A stretch of 42,366 nucleotides of DNA from Nitrospirota bacterium (GCA_024275975.1 JAJRYC010000068.1:1-42366), one strand, 5' to 3'; numbered from the stretch's first letter, positions 1 through 8,164 are shown. A program made the numbers and translations. The notes: generated from the letters alone by a model not told the origin.

Positions 1-239
1 ATCTCTGAAAACAGGTTCCCCTGCGTTGCCTCTTGAGGTTACGTGATATACTGCCCCTTCATATTCTATTCTTAAGGGTCTTGCCATGTAGTGACTTTAT
101 CAGTTTTGTCTCAAAAATGCAAGAAACAAGACTTGACCCCAAGTCGAAAATTCTCCTCGCCACATTGATTATAACAAGGAGAAATATATCGGATTATATG
201 TATCATGTCAAGACCTGACACCCTTTCACACAGGATTAA
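1..239. other. intergenic, left edge of window
   Basis: I see no gene I can support here. The short open frames lack ribosome-binding sites and recognisable protein character. The stretch lies downstream of the leftward marC gene, and its left part may belong to a feature cut by the window edge. Confidence 0.5.
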
Positions 240-830
240 TCATCTCGTAATTATATTTTCCAGTCCGATCCTGATCATCATTATTGCTATTGCCGCAAGC
301 AGCAGGGCCATTACTTTGGATATGGCGATTATACCCCCTTCGCCTAGTATCTTTATGATGGACTGCCCTTTTTTAAATACGCTCCATACTATTAACAGAT
401 TCAGCAAAAGAGATATAACCGTCGCGACAAAACCGTAATGGTCAACAAGGACCAGCAGGGTCGTCAGCACTGCCGGCCCCACAATAAGCGGCACTCCTAT
501 CGGTACTACACCGAATTTTCCGGCGAGCTTTTTGCGTCCTTCATCACGTCTTGTCAGGTCAAGCACCGCAAATACCAGAAGCACAAGGCCGCCAGCAATC
601 TTGAAATCATCCGTGGTAATCCCGATCATCCTGAAGATCGTCTCTCCCATTACTGTAAAGATGATGCTTGCTATCAGTGCGGTTAAGATCGATTCTCTTA
701 TTATCTTTTCACGTTTGGGTTCGGTCAGACTGTGTGTCATCGAGATAAAGATCGGGAGGACAGCGAAGATATCAATAGCTACGAATAGAGGGATAAAGGT
801 ATGGGGCAGATGTTTTAGCGTTTCAACCAT
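240..830 (-). CDS. marC: MarC family integral membrane protein
   Basis: This is a 196-residue, strongly hydrophobic protein with about six predicted membrane segments, the usual length and layout of the MarC (UPF0056) family in the inner membrane. Visible family-like stretches are the N-terminal FIPLFVAIDIFAVLPIFIS, the middle VVPIGVPLIVGPAVLTTLLVL with its conserved PxGxPxIxGPxxLTT pattern, and a C-terminal helix ending near GLEN. Transport or antibiotic roles proposed for MarC are not settled, so I name only the family. It is transcribed leftward, divergently from lgt, with about 130 bp between the two starts, which must hold both promoters. Confidence 0.85.
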   Translation of the reverse strand: MVETLKHLPHTFIPLFVAIDIFAVLPIFISMTHSLTEPKREKIIRESILTALIASIIFTVMGETIFRMIGITTDDFKIAGGLVLLVFAVLDLTRRDEGRKKLAGKFGVVPIGVPLIVGPAVLTTLLVLVDHYGFVATVISLLLNLLIVWSVFKKGQSIIKILGEGGIIAISKVMALLLAAIAIMMIRIGLENIITR

Positions 831-964
831 ACAGAATTATAATAGCTCTATCCCTCATTATTCACAAACTATTTATTCGGACATGCCATGCCCTGGAATA
901 CATTTTTCAGTTCAATAAATATTATGTCATACAACAATTCCGAAAAGTTGTAAAATAGACTTGC

Positions 965-1750
965 ATGTTGCGGTTCCCGGATATAAACCCCGATCTCATC
1001 AGGATAGGTCCTGTCCATATAAGGTGGTACGGACTTATGTACCTGGCAGGATTTGCAGCTTCGTACTATCTGGTTAAGAGGCAGATAACAAAGAAAAAGC
1101 TGGATATAACCGCGGAAGTCCTTGAGAGTCTCTACTTTTATCTTGTTATCAGCCTGATTGCCGGAGCAAGACTGGGATATGGGGTCTTTTATAACCTGAC
1201 TTACTATCTGCATAACCCACTGGATATTTTTGCCATATGGCATGGCGGCATGTCCTTTCACGGAGGCCTTATAGGCGTTATAATCGGGGGCTATATCTTT
1301 TCACGGAGAAAGGGGATAAACTTCCTGCTGATCTCCGATCTTGTTACTGCAACTGCTCCTATCGGTCTCTTTCTGGGAAGACTCGGCAATTTTATAAATG
1401 GAGAACTCTATGGCCGGCCATCCGATCTCCCATGGGCGATGATATTCCCTTCAGGTGGCGATATCCCGCGGCATCCATCCCAACTGTATGAAGCATTCTT
1501 TGAAGGGATTGTAATTTTTACTGTGTTATGGATAGTGAAAGACAGATTCAGAAGAGAAGGCTTTGTAACAGCACTATTTCTGATATTGTATGGTATCGCC
1601 CGGTTTTTTATCGAATTCTTCAGGGAACCCGATCCTCAGCTCGGCTTTGTTATCGGTTCTTTCTCGATGGGGCAGGTATTATGCGGCGCTATGGTCCTGG
1701 CAGGGAGTATTCTGCTGATTATTAACAGGAGATATAGAATAAAGGAATAA
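965..1750 (+). CDS. lgt: Prolipoprotein diacylglyceryl transferase
   Basis: Lgt moves a diacylglyceryl group from phosphatidylglycerol onto the lipobox cysteine of prolipoproteins in the inner membrane. The 261-residue product has seven or so membrane segments and the family signature: an early IRWYGLMYLAGF segment, the HGGMSFHGGLIG block around residues 93-104, the GRLGNFINGELYGR signature around residue 140 with the essential Arg and Asn, and HPSQLYEAFFEG after it. Length and motif order are normal. The ATG at 965 gives the usual N-terminus (a short periplasmic stretch, then IRWYG). No strong Shine-Dalgarno is visible. The gene stands alone and is followed by a leftward tRNA gene. Confidence 0.95.
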   Translation: MLRFPDINPDLIRIGPVHIRWYGLMYLAGFAASYYLVKRQITKKKLDITAEVLESLYFYLVISLIAGARLGYGVFYNLTYYLHNPLDIFAIWHGGMSFHGGLIGVIIGGYIFSRRKGINFLLISDLVTATAPIGLFLGRLGNFINGELYGRPSDLPWAMIFPSGGDIPRHPSQLYEAFFEGIVIFTVLWIVKDRFRREGFVTALFLILYGIARFFIEFFREPDPQLGFVIGSFSMGQVLCGAMVLAGSILLIINRRYRIKE

Positions 1751-1797
1751 GCTGACGTAACGGCTTTGTGTCACAGGGCAGGGCAACATACATGGAT

Positions 1798-1873
1798 TGG
1801 CGGTCCCAACGGGAGTCGAACCCGTGTTTTAGCCTTGAGAGGGCCACGTCCTAGGCCTCTAGACGATGGGACC
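1798..1873 (-). tRNA. tRNA-Glu (anticodon CTC)
   Basis: Read on the minus strand, the sequence forms a full cloverleaf: acceptor GGTCCCA paired with TGGGACC, a D arm containing the TCTAGAGGCCTAGGA loop, an anticodon stem TGGCC/GGCTA enclosing loop CTCTCAA (anticodon CTC), and a T arm with GGTTCGACTCC. The 3' CCA is encoded (1798-1800). CTC reads GAG codons, so the gene is tRNA-Glu. I see no integrase or duplicated 3' end next to it, hence no sign that it serves as an attachment site. Confidence 0.93.
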
Positions 1874-2066
1874 GAAATGGCTGTGATTTACAAACTAACT
1901 CAAACTATACCACTGTAATCTTACCAAATACAGCCCGGAAATGTAAAAGACTATTGGCTCTTCAGGATGTAACTGTAAATTTTACCTGCCATCTTTTTAA
2001 TGCGGGGGTATAATACAATGCTGAACGCACCCGGATGCACCGGCGGATATTCAGCGGTTTATTAAT

Positions 2067-2819
2067 ATGAAAGAGAATATTCTTTTAGGAAAATGGACAC
2101 AGGATGGACTTGAACGCCTGATAAGCAGCGCCGCCCGGATCAAATCCGCCGGCGAACGGATAGATTTCCTCTCAAAACATTTTCTCGGTACGGATTATAA
2201 GGAATCAACCCTCACCGGAGATATAAACAGACCCGAAGTTTTCGTCGTAAATCTGGAGGGCGTTGATTGTTTCACCTTCATCGATTATATTGAGGCGATG
2301 CGCCTCTCCTCTTCTTTTTCCGCCTTTACCGGGAATCTGAAAATGGTAAGATACCGGATGGGAGAGGTTGCGTTTGACACGAGAAATCATTTCTTTCGCG
2401 ACTGGCGGGAATTTAATACGGATTTTGTGAGTGACGTCACAGAACGGATTGGCGCTCACAAGGCCAGGAAGATTGTAAAAATGCTGAATGAGAAAAAAGA
2501 CGGCACGTATTATATACAGGGAATAAGCCCTGTGAGTAGAGAGATCACATATATACCAACAGACGTGATTGACGATTCAGTTCTTGATCAGATGAGAACA
2601 GGTGATTATGTCGGTGTATATTCCGCAATGCCCGGGCTTGATGTCTCGCATGTCGGTATTTATATTAATGACGGAGATTCGATATATTGGCGGAATGCCT
2701 CGTCGGATAAGAGAAACAGAATGGTCGTTGATCAGGATTTCAGGGATTATATCTCCGGCAGACCCGGCCTGGTTGTATTAAGGCCGAAAGATTTCCCTGT
2801 CCATCTTTTAACAGAGTGA
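2067..2819 (+). CDS. DUF1460 (N-acetylmuramoyl-L-alanine amidase-like) protein
   Basis: The 250-residue protein has the pattern of the DUF1460 family, papain-like (NlpC/P60-related) enzymes linked to peptidoglycan amide hydrolysis. The block VVNLEGVDCFTFIDYIEAMR holds the likely nucleophile Cys68, and DVSHVGIYI holds the likely catalytic His195. RYRMGEVAFDTRNHFFRDW between them is also typical. Unlike many relatives it shows no signal peptide, so it may be cytoplasmic or the start may be misplaced. A possible promoter -10 (TATAAT, 2009-2014) lies upstream. The gene ends 7 bp before an AmpG-like permease gene, suggesting that the pair imports and processes muropeptides. Function is inferred from family. 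Confidence 0.8.
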   Translation: MKENILLGKWTQDGLERLISSAARIKSAGERIDFLSKHFLGTDYKESTLTGDINRPEVFVVNLEGVDCFTFIDYIEAMRLSSSFSAFTGNLKMVRYRMGEVAFDTRNHFFRDWREFNTDFVSDVTERIGAHKARKIVKMLNEKKDGTYYIQGISPVSREITYIPTDVIDDSVLDQMRTGDYVGVYSAMPGLDVSHVGIYINDGDSIYWRNASSDKRNRMVVDQDFRDYISGRPGLVVLRPKDFPVHLLTE

Positions 2820-2826
2820 GGAATAA

Positions 2827-4071
2827 TTGAAAACAGTTAAGAGTACCACGATTAAAGTAATCTTCAGCCGGCGTATGCTGGTGGCCCTGATCATGGGCTT
2901 TGCCTGCGGTCTGCCCCTGCTTTTGACCTTATCCCTGTTACAGGCATGGATGACGGAAGAAGGGGTTGACCTGACTGTAATCGGCCTGTTTGCCCTGGTC
3001 GGGCTGCCTTATACACTGAAGTTTCTCTGGGCCCCGGTTATAGACCGTTTTACCCTGCCTTTTCTGGGCCGAAGAAGGGGTTGGCTGCTGATCGCCCAGA
3101 TAGTCCTGGCCTTTTCAATCGCAGGCCTCGGCATGACTGATACGGGAAAGAGTCCTCTGGTGGTTGCCCTTGCCGCATTTCTGGTGACATTTTTCAGCGC
3201 CTCACAGGATATAGTGGTGGATGCTTACCGCAGGGAAGATCTTGCCGACAGGGAGCTGGGATTGGGTTCTTCTCTCTATGTAAACGGTTACCGGGTGGGG
3301 ATGCTTCTGGCTTCAGGGGGCGGTCTGATTATGGCTGACCTTATGTCTTTTTCAGCAGTATATATGATAATGGCTGCCTGTATGCTGCCCGGTATCATAA
3401 CTACCTTGTTCACACCTGAGCCGACTGCCGCCATGGGTACGCCAAAAACTATGAAGGAGGCTGTGTTTGAGCCTCTTATTGAATACTTCTCCCGGCAGGG
3501 CGCCCTCTGGATACTCGCGTTTGTCCTCCTTTACAAGATCGGCGACATCATGGCAAGCGCAATGACCATGCCTTTTTACCTTGACATAGGATTTTCAAAG
3601 ACAGAGGTCGGGGCTGTAGTCAAGTTGTTCGGCTTCTGGGCTACTATTATCGGAGGTCTGACAGGCGGATTCATCATGCTGAATTTCGGGATCAACCGTT
3701 CTCTCTGGGTCTTCGGATTTCTTCAGGCGATTTCTACCGCGGGCTTCGCCCTGCTGGCCTGGATCGGACATAATGTTGCGGCCCTGGCCGGGGTCATCGC
3801 TTTCGAAAATCTGAGCGGCGGCATGGGAACAGCCGCCTACGTGGCATTTATGGCGAGCATCACAAACAAGAAATTCACGGCAACACAATACGCTCTGCTG
3901 ACCAGCCTCATGGGAGTTCCGCGCGTATTTGCGTCCGCGCCGACCGGTTTTCTTGCCAAACACATGGGATGGACAAACTTCTTTGTCGCATGCGCTTTAA
4001 TCGCCATTCCAGGCATGCTGCTCCTGCTCAAATTCGCGCCATGGAATCCAAAGGATAAACCCGGATATTGA
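2827..4071 (+). CDS. ampG: AmpG-like muropeptide permease (MFS)
   Basis: A 414-residue, twelve-helix major facilitator protein. The N-terminal GFACGLPLLLTLSLLQAWMT and the following GLPYTLKFLWAPVIDRF are hallmarks of the AmpG (PAT) group, which imports GlcNAc-anhydroMurNAc peptides for cell-wall recycling. The conserved acidic SASQDIVVDAYRRE in helix 4 also fits. The start is TTG at 2827, preceded by GAGGAA in the TGAGGAATAATTG context, which decides the start and lies just after the amidase-like stop codon. Its pairing with a putative peptidoglycan amidase supports the recycling role. Exact substrate is inferred. Confidence 0.85.
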   Translation: MKTVKSTTIKVIFSRRMLVALIMGFACGLPLLLTLSLLQAWMTEEGVDLTVIGLFALVGLPYTLKFLWAPVIDRFTLPFLGRRRGWLLIAQIVLAFSIAGLGMTDTGKSPLVVALAAFLVTFFSASQDIVVDAYRREDLADRELGLGSSLYVNGYRVGMLLASGGGLIMADLMSFSAVYMIMAACMLPGIITTLFTPEPTAAMGTPKTMKEAVFEPLIEYFSRQGALWILAFVLLYKIGDIMASAMTMPFYLDIGFSKTEVGAVVKLFGFWATIIGGLTGGFIMLNFGINRSLWVFGFLQAISTAGFALLAWIGHNVAALAGVIAFENLSGGMGTAAYVAFMASITNKKFTATQYALLTSLMGVPRVFASAPTGFLAKHMGWTNFFVACALIAIPGMLLLLKFAPWNPKDKPGY

Positions 4072-4172
4072 TAAACAGCGGGCAGAAGCGCTGAAGATAC
4101 CTTACGCAGTAGATATAAAACTCTATGATTTACAGGCCTCTTACCCCCTGACCGGAAAACAGTTTGCGTCTT

Positions 4173-4928
4173 CTATTTTATTATCTTCCTGCGCATGAGC
4201 CTGAACGGCAGAGGGGCGAGCAGCAGGGTCACGGCAAAAATCCAGACGATATCCCATAGGACATTCTGTATCTGCCCGTACGCAAACGACCTGAGGATAT
4301 TCACCATATGGTAGAGAGGAGTAAAAAAAGCCAGATCGGCAACGATCGGCGGCAGGGCGTCCAGCGGAAAAAATATCCCGGAAAAAAGGAAAAGCGGAGT
4401 CAGAAAGAGGGTAAAGAAATAATTGAAAGAATCGATGCCCGGCACGATAGCGGTAAAAATAACGGATATCCCGGCAAAGATCAGGCCGATAAAAAAAAGA
4501 ACAGGGATTGCGAGGATTATATATGCGGAGTCCACAAGTCCGAAGAGAGATATAACAATTATAATAATCGTACCGTAAAGAGCGCTTTTCGAAGCGCCCC
4601 ACAGCAACTCCCCTGCAACAAGATCATCGATATTGACAGGGGTTGCGAGTATGGCATCAAAGGTCTTCTGATAGGTCATCCTGACATACGTGCCGTATGT
4701 GCATTCGTAAGCCGCCGCAAACATGGCAGAGGAGGCAACGATGCCGGGGGCGATAAATTTCATGTACGGAACTCCGTTTATCTCCCCGACGAAAGCCCCC
4801 AGCCCAAGGCCCAGGGCAACGAGATAGAGAACCGGCTCGGCAAAATTCAGCGCCAGGCTCGATTTGTAGAGCTTCGTATAGACCGTGAATTGTCTCTGCC
4901 AGATCCTGAATGCCTTCTTAAGCTTCAA
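4173..4928 (-). CDS. ABC-2 type exporter permease (NodJ-like)
   Basis: A 251-residue inner-membrane permease with six hydrophobic segments and the ABC-2 transporter layout: an N-terminal amphipathic region, KFIAPGIVASSAMFAAAYECTYG before helix 2, the conserved MTYQKTFDAILATPVNIDDLVAGELLWG coupling region, and a C-terminal PLYHMVNILRSFAYG close to that of NodJ and daunorubicin-type permeases. Its start overlaps the end of the ATPase gene by 11 bp, so the two are translated together and surely form one transporter. The exported substrate (lipo-oligosaccharide, drug or lipid) cannot be told from sequence. Transcription is leftward. Confidence 0.88.
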   Translation of the reverse strand: MKLKKAFRIWQRQFTVYTKLYKSSLALNFAEPVLYLVALGLGLGAFVGEINGVPYMKFIAPGIVASSAMFAAAYECTYGTYVRMTYQKTFDAILATPVNIDDLVAGELLWGASKSALYGTIIIIVISLFGLVDSAYIILAIPVLFFIGLIFAGISVIFTAIVPGIDSFNYFFTLFLTPLFLFSGIFFPLDALPPIVADLAFFTPLYHMVNILRSFAYGQIQNVLWDIVWIFAVTLLLAPLPFRLMRRKIIK

Positions 4929-5649
4929 GAGACCTCCCTGTAAGTTTTAAATATACCTCCTCAAGGTTGCCGCCGTGTTTATCGGTAAGCCCCGAGGGAG
5001 AATCAATAGTAACGATCTTCCCGGCATCCATTATCGCCACTCTGTCACATAGTTTTTCTGCTTCCTCCATATAATGTGTCGTAAGTATAAGGGTCGTATT
5101 TTTCGACTTGAGGTGGTTCAGTTTTTCCCAGACGGAATGCCTGCTATGTGGATCGAGACCGGTAGTCGGCTCGTCGAGGATTAATAATTCCGGATTGTTT
5201 ATCAACGCCCTGGCGAGGAGCAGCCTGTGCTTCATCCCTCCGGAAAGGTCTCTTATGTTAACATCCGCCTTCCGGCTTAACTCAACAAACTCAAGGAGTT
5301 CACGCGCAAGGGATGAAGATTCGTTTTTCATGATGTCGAAATATCTCGCATAGACGACCAGGTTTTCGAAGACCGTCAGGTCGGGATCAAGATTGTCGTC
5401 CTGCGGCATTACGCCTATTCTTGATTTTATCCGGCCCCGATACCTTTTCACATCCATACCGAAGACCATAACTTCTCCGGAAGTCGGAGGCATAAAACAG
5501 TAGATTATGCCCATTGCAGTCGTTTTTCCGGCGCCGTTAGGGCCGAGGAAGCCGAAGCATTCACCCATGGCAATCTCAAAGTCTATGTTATCAACAGCCC
5601 TGAGATCACCGTAATCTTTTGTCAGCCCTTTTGCGGTAACAATATTCAT
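4918..5649 (-). CDS. ABC transporter ATP-binding protein (NodI/DrrA-like)
   Basis: A 243-residue cytoplasmic ATPase with Walker A GPNGAGKTT near residue 36, Q-loop GVMPQDDNLD, signature LSGGMKHRL near residue 139, Walker B LLILDEPTTGLDPHSR and the H-loop ILTTHYMEEAEKLCD. This set and length match the NodI/DrrA/CcmA class that pairs with ABC-2 permeases. It is the first gene of the leftward pair. It begins 57 bp from the oppositely oriented promoter at 5707-5736, so control of the two units is back to back. Transport direction is export by family knowledge; the cargo is unknown. Confidence 0.92.
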   Translation of the reverse strand: MNIVTAKGLTKDYGDLRAVDNIDFEIAMGECFGFLGPNGAGKTTAMGIIYCFMPPTSGEVMVFGMDVKRYRGRIKSRIGVMPQDDNLDPDLTVFENLVVYARYFDIMKNESSSLARELLEFVELSRKADVNIRDLSGGMKHRLLLARALINNPELLILDEPTTGLDPHSRHSVWEKLNHLKSKNTTLILTTHYMEEAEKLCDRVAIMDAGKIVTIDSPSGLTDKHGGNLEEVYLKLTGRSLEA

Positions 5650-5706
5650 AAATAAATTATAACACTATGGGACTAACCCAAAATGCGGCCGGAATGCGGA
5701 TATGTC

Positions 5707-5736
5707 TTGACACTGAAAATTATACTGCATTATACT
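5707..5736 (+). promoter_or_regulatory. Sigma70-type promoter for leader and methyltransferase
   Basis: A perfect -35 TTGACA (5707-5712) and -10 TATACT (5731-5736) are separated by 18 bp. Predicted transcription starts near 5743, giving a leader of about 185 nt before the methyltransferase start codon. Confidence 0.7.
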
Positions 5737-5742
5737 TCTCTT

Positions 5743-5891
5743 ATGTTAAAGAATTGTCTGTTTATATCTGAAAAACTACTCATAGAGGCATGGCTCTTTG
5801 CGCCGTGGCCGGAGGGGGATTCTATCAGCTCTTAGCAGGCAACCCTATAGAAGAACTTAAAGGCCGCGGAATAAACACCGCGGCCTTTTTT
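5743..5891 (+). promoter_or_regulatory. Candidate attenuator/riboswitch leader, class unknown
   Basis: The leader shows alternative pairings. CATGGC (5789-5794) can pair with GCCGTG (5802-5807). TTCTAT (5820-5825) can pair with ATAGAA (5847-5852), enclosing a 21-nt loop. CCGTGGCC (5803-5810) can pair over 8 bp, with one G-U, with GGCCGCGG (5862-5869), which is the 5' arm of the downstream terminator. The first hairpin therefore hides an antiterminator strand. I compared it by eye with SAM, cobalamin, TPP, FMN, glycine, lysine, GEMM, preQ1, fluoride, guanidine and M-box consensuses and found no match. The ligand is unknown; a protein-bound or translation-coupled attenuator is equally possible. 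Confidence 0.55.
5861..5890 (+). terminator. Intrinsic terminator in methyltransferase leader
   Basis: The 9-bp GC-rich stem AGGCCGCGG (5861-5869) and CCGCGGCCT (5878-5886) has an 8-nt loop and is followed by a T run to 5891. It lies between a good promoter and the methyltransferase ribosome-binding site, so it can attenuate that gene. Confidence 0.85.
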
Positions 5892-5929
5892 ATGTGCGCC
5901 CGGCAGGGCGCGGACTTAAGGAGGAATAT

Positions 5930-6655
5930 ATGACGGAATTCGATCAGACGAACTGGGCAAAAGCCGGGTTCGCGCGGCAGTACAGGGAAAAGGCGGACAT
6001 TTATATTGTCGAAAGAAGAAGAATGCTCGAAATAATGAAATCTTACTATAGACATTTCCCCGGCTGTACCGGGCAGAACCATATACTCGACCTCGGCTGC
6101 GGGGACGGTATTATTACAGACAATCTTCTGGAGATTGATGATTCAATATCAGCCACTCTGATTGACGGGTCCGGCGATATGCTGAATAACGCCAAAGAGC
6201 GTTTAAAGGGATATAGAGATATCCGCTATATCCAGGCAAGCTTCCAGGATATCCTGGAAAAAGATATCCTCCGGGAGAAATTTAATTTTATAGTTTCGTC
6301 CCTGGCCATACACCACCTGGCAATGGATGAAAAAAGAAAGCTATTCGAAAAGATTTATTCATATTTAGATCCTGAAGGGTATTTTATGAATATCGATGTG
6401 ATACTCGCCCCTGCGGAAACACTTGAACAGTGGTATCTGACGTTGTGGAGGGAATGGATGGATGAGAAGAGAACAGCCGCCGGAATTGAAATGGATGATG
6501 ACGACATTGTCAGGAGGTTTCAGGACAATAAGGATAATAAACCTGATACGCTCAACGACCAATTAAACGCCCTGAGGAATGCCGGATTTAAAGATGTAGA
6601 CTGTTTTTACAAATACGGCGTCTTTACTGTTTATGGCGGAAAGAGACAGGGGTGA
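5930..6655 (+). CDS. SAM-dependent class I methyltransferase
   Basis: The 241-residue product has a Rossmann methyltransferase fold: motif I ILDLGCGDGIITD near residue 45, an acidic end of strand 2 in ATLIDGSGDML, then the FNFIVSSLAIHHLAMDEKRKLFEKIYSYLDPEGYFMNIDV block typical of UbiE/SmtA-like enzymes. The ATG at 5930 is chosen over an upstream GTG because AAGGAGG (5918-5924) sits 5 bp before it. The substrate is unknown; small molecules or lipids are typical. The gene appears monocistronic and is controlled by the attenuator-like leader described above, which is unusual for a lone methyltransferase. Confidence 0.88.
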   Translation: MTEFDQTNWAKAGFARQYREKADIYIVERRRMLEIMKSYYRHFPGCTGQNHILDLGCGDGIITDNLLEIDDSISATLIDGSGDMLNNAKERLKGYRDIRYIQASFQDILEKDILREKFNFIVSSLAIHHLAMDEKRKLFEKIYSYLDPEGYFMNIDVILAPAETLEQWYLTLWREWMDEKRTAAGIEMDDDDIVRRFQDNKDNKPDTLNDQLNALRNAGFKDVDCFYKYGVFTVYGGKRQG

Positions 6656-6680
6656 AGGCGGGAAGCACAGGAGGCGAGGC

Positions 6681-6710
6681 TTGACAGAAAATCCTGTCTT
6701 AGGATACATT
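6681..6710 (+). promoter_or_regulatory. Promoter for riboswitch-htpX unit
   Basis: TTGACA (6681-6686) is followed after 18 bp by TACATT (6705-6710). A TATAAT at 6710-6715 overlaps but would give a 23-bp spacer. The first choice starts RNA near 6717, just ahead of the riboswitch P1 strand. Confidence 0.6.
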
Positions 6711-6717
6711 ATAATTG

Positions 6718-6825
6718 TAAAGGGGAGTAGCTTTTATCAGCGGATGTCGTCAATACGTCTATCGGAATAAAAACAGATAGGCCGGCGCCGCTGGTTAGGT
6801 AAACCTAACAAGCAAGACCTTTGCC
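6718..6825 (+). promoter_or_regulatory. yybP-ykoY manganese riboswitch
   Basis: The conserved 5' segment AAAGGGGAGTAGC (6719-6731) and 3' segment GCAAGACCTTTG (6812-6823) match the yybP-ykoY consensus. Between them CAGCGG pairs with CCGCTG to form the inner helix, GTCAATACG resembles the conserved internal strand, and GTTAGGT/ACCTAAC (6794-6809) forms an extra hairpin. This class binds Mn2+ and usually controls Mn exporters such as MntP or Alx. Here the P1 3' strand overlaps the 5' arm of the following terminator, so metal binding should favour read-through into the htpX-like gene. Confidence 0.85.
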
Positions 6826-6858
6826 ACGATCAGATTATGTCGGGGCAAAGGTCTTTTT
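6815..6858 (+). terminator. Riboswitch expression-platform terminator
   Basis: AGACCTTTGCC (6815-6825) pairs perfectly over 11 bp with GGCAAAGGTCT (6844-6854) and is followed by T residues to 6858. The 5' arm is shared with riboswitch P1, making the two structures mutually exclusive. Confidence 0.85.
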
Positions 6859-6886
6859 AATTTTAGATACATACTGGAGGTGCAGC

Positions 6887-7732
6887 ATGAACGGTTTAAA
6901 GACAACGGTCCTGATGGTTACATTGACCCTGATGCTGATAGCGATCGGGGGTATCCTGGGAGGTAAAACAGGGATGACCCTTGCCTTCATCATAGCTTTT
7001 GGCATGAATTTTATCTCATACTGGTTCAGTGACAAGATTGTGCTCAAGATGTACAAGGCGCAGCCGGTCTCGCAATCAGACGCCCCGGAACTGTATGCGA
7101 TGGTAAGAAGACTTGCGCAAAAGGCGGGACTCCCAATGCCAAAGGTTTATATCATTAAAAAGGCCCAGCCGAATGCCTTTGCAACAGGACGGAATCCTGC
7201 AAACGGCGCGGTTGCCGTCACTTCAGGCATAATGCAGATCCTTACCAGGGAAGAGCTGGAGGGGGTCATCGCTCATGAACTCGCCCATATTAAACACAGG
7301 GACATTCTCGTAGGCACAATCGCGGCCACACTGGCCGGAGCAATAAGCTATCTTGCGCAGATGGCGCAGTGGGCGATGATCTTCGGAGGAAGGCAGGATG
7401 ATGACGATGGAGGAAGCCCGATTGCAGCCATTGTCATGATGATCGTCGGCCCTATAGCCGCAATGCTGGTGCAGATGGCGATATCACGCTCAAGGGAATA
7501 TGGGGCTGATGCCGCCGGCGCCAGGATTTCAGGCAACCCGGCGTATCTTTCCAGCGCACTTAAAAAACTGCATATGGCATCCCAGAAGATACCGATGGAT
7601 GCGAATCCCGCGACATCCCATATGTTTATCGTGAATCCGCTTAAAGGCGGTTGGCTTTTAAAGCTCTTCAGCACGCATCCGCCGATGGAGGAGAGGATTG
7701 CAAGACTGAATTCGATGAGATTAATGGCATGA
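6887..7732 (+). CDS. htpX: HtpX-like M48 membrane zinc metalloprotease
   Basis: The 281-residue protein matches HtpX, an inner-membrane zinc endopeptidase that clears damaged membrane proteins. Two N-terminal membrane segments (about residues 8-25 and 30-48) precede the catalytic motif [13 protein letters not shown], with His130, Glu131 and His134. Two further segments flank an acidic loop (RQDDDDGG), and SREYGADA supplies the third zinc ligand, Glu204. The C-terminal [14 protein letters not shown] is a family signature. The ATG at 6887 is chosen for ACTGGAGG 7-8 bp upstream. It follows a manganese riboswitch with terminator. That makes metal-dependent expression likely, an unusual target for this class. 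Gene identity is secure; regulation is inferred. Confidence 0.92.
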   Translation: MNGLKTTVLMVTLTLMLIAIGGILGGKTGMTLAFIIAFGMNFISYWFSDKIVLKMYKAQPVSQSDAPELYAMVRRLAQKAGLPMPKVYIIKKAQPNAFATGRNPANGAVAVTSGIMQILTREELEGVIAHELAHIKHRDILVGTIAATLAGAISYLAQMAQWAMIFGGRQDDDDGGSPIAAIVMMIVGPIAAMLVQMAISRSREYGADAAGARISGNPAYLSSALKKLHMASQKIPMDANPATSHMFIVNPLKGGWLLKLFSTHPPMEERIARLNSMRLMA

Positions 7733-8014
7733 TTAGTCGAAATCGGCTGATCTGATAAGTCCTTGCTTTTCCTTTAACATTCCGTAATTAAGCAATTCCA
7801 GGCCATTCGGATGTTTATTATGTATGGTGACGGCCCTTAATACGCTCCAGATGAAATCCACAAATTATCGGGGCAGATCCGATATTCCAGGTGTTTTTCT
7901 TTTTCGGCCTGCCGTTCCCGGAAATATGGCGGGCGATCATTGAGTCATGACCGCCCGCCGGCTGGTGGTTCCCGGCCACATTCCAGAAAACGACCCTATT
8001 GTCATATAAAAAGC
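7733..8014. other. Intergenic with GC-rich inverted repeat
   Basis: No convincing gene is visible; a 67-codon leftward frame has no ribosome-binding site. GGCGGGCG (7928-7935) and CGCCCGCC (7952-7959) form a strong hairpin whose loop contains another short inverted pair (GATCAT...GTCATGAC). It lacks a T run, so it may be a repeat or a processing structure rather than a classical terminator. The stretch marks the left border of the magnetosome cluster. Confidence 0.45.
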
Positions 8015-8041
8015 TTGACAAGAGTGTAAAAGATTTATAAT
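8015..8041 (+). promoter_or_regulatory. Putative main promoter of magnetosome cluster
   Basis: Perfect consensus hexamers TTGACA (8015-8020) and TATAAT (8036-8041) with a 15-bp spacer, slightly shorter than ideal. An AT-rich 5' region follows, and the first gene of the cluster starts at 8165. No other promoter this good was noticed inside the 15-kb block. Confidence 0.65.
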
Positions 8042-8164
8042 ATCAACATTATTGTGATTATAAGTTAATTATTATTTTTTATATATTTGAAGAACACCTG
8101 TTTTATGGGGCAAAAATCTGCCCGAAAGTAAAAAACACGACGCAGTACTAAAGAAGGTCAGGCT

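Noticed and set aside
532-918. Rightward 128-codon frame over marC
   Set aside because: It is antisense to the clear MarC coding sequence and has no recognisable features.
5743-5860. SAM-I or SAM-IV riboswitch, suggested by GGCAACCC near 5839-5845
   Set aside because: The surrounding helices and other conserved segments of the SAM classes are not present. I keep it as an unassigned leader.
6794-6809. Palindrome GTTAGGT/ACCTAAC resembling a DtxR/IdeR box
   Set aside because: It lies inside the riboswitch RNA and forms a hairpin there. A DNA operator is possible, but the RNA context explains it better.
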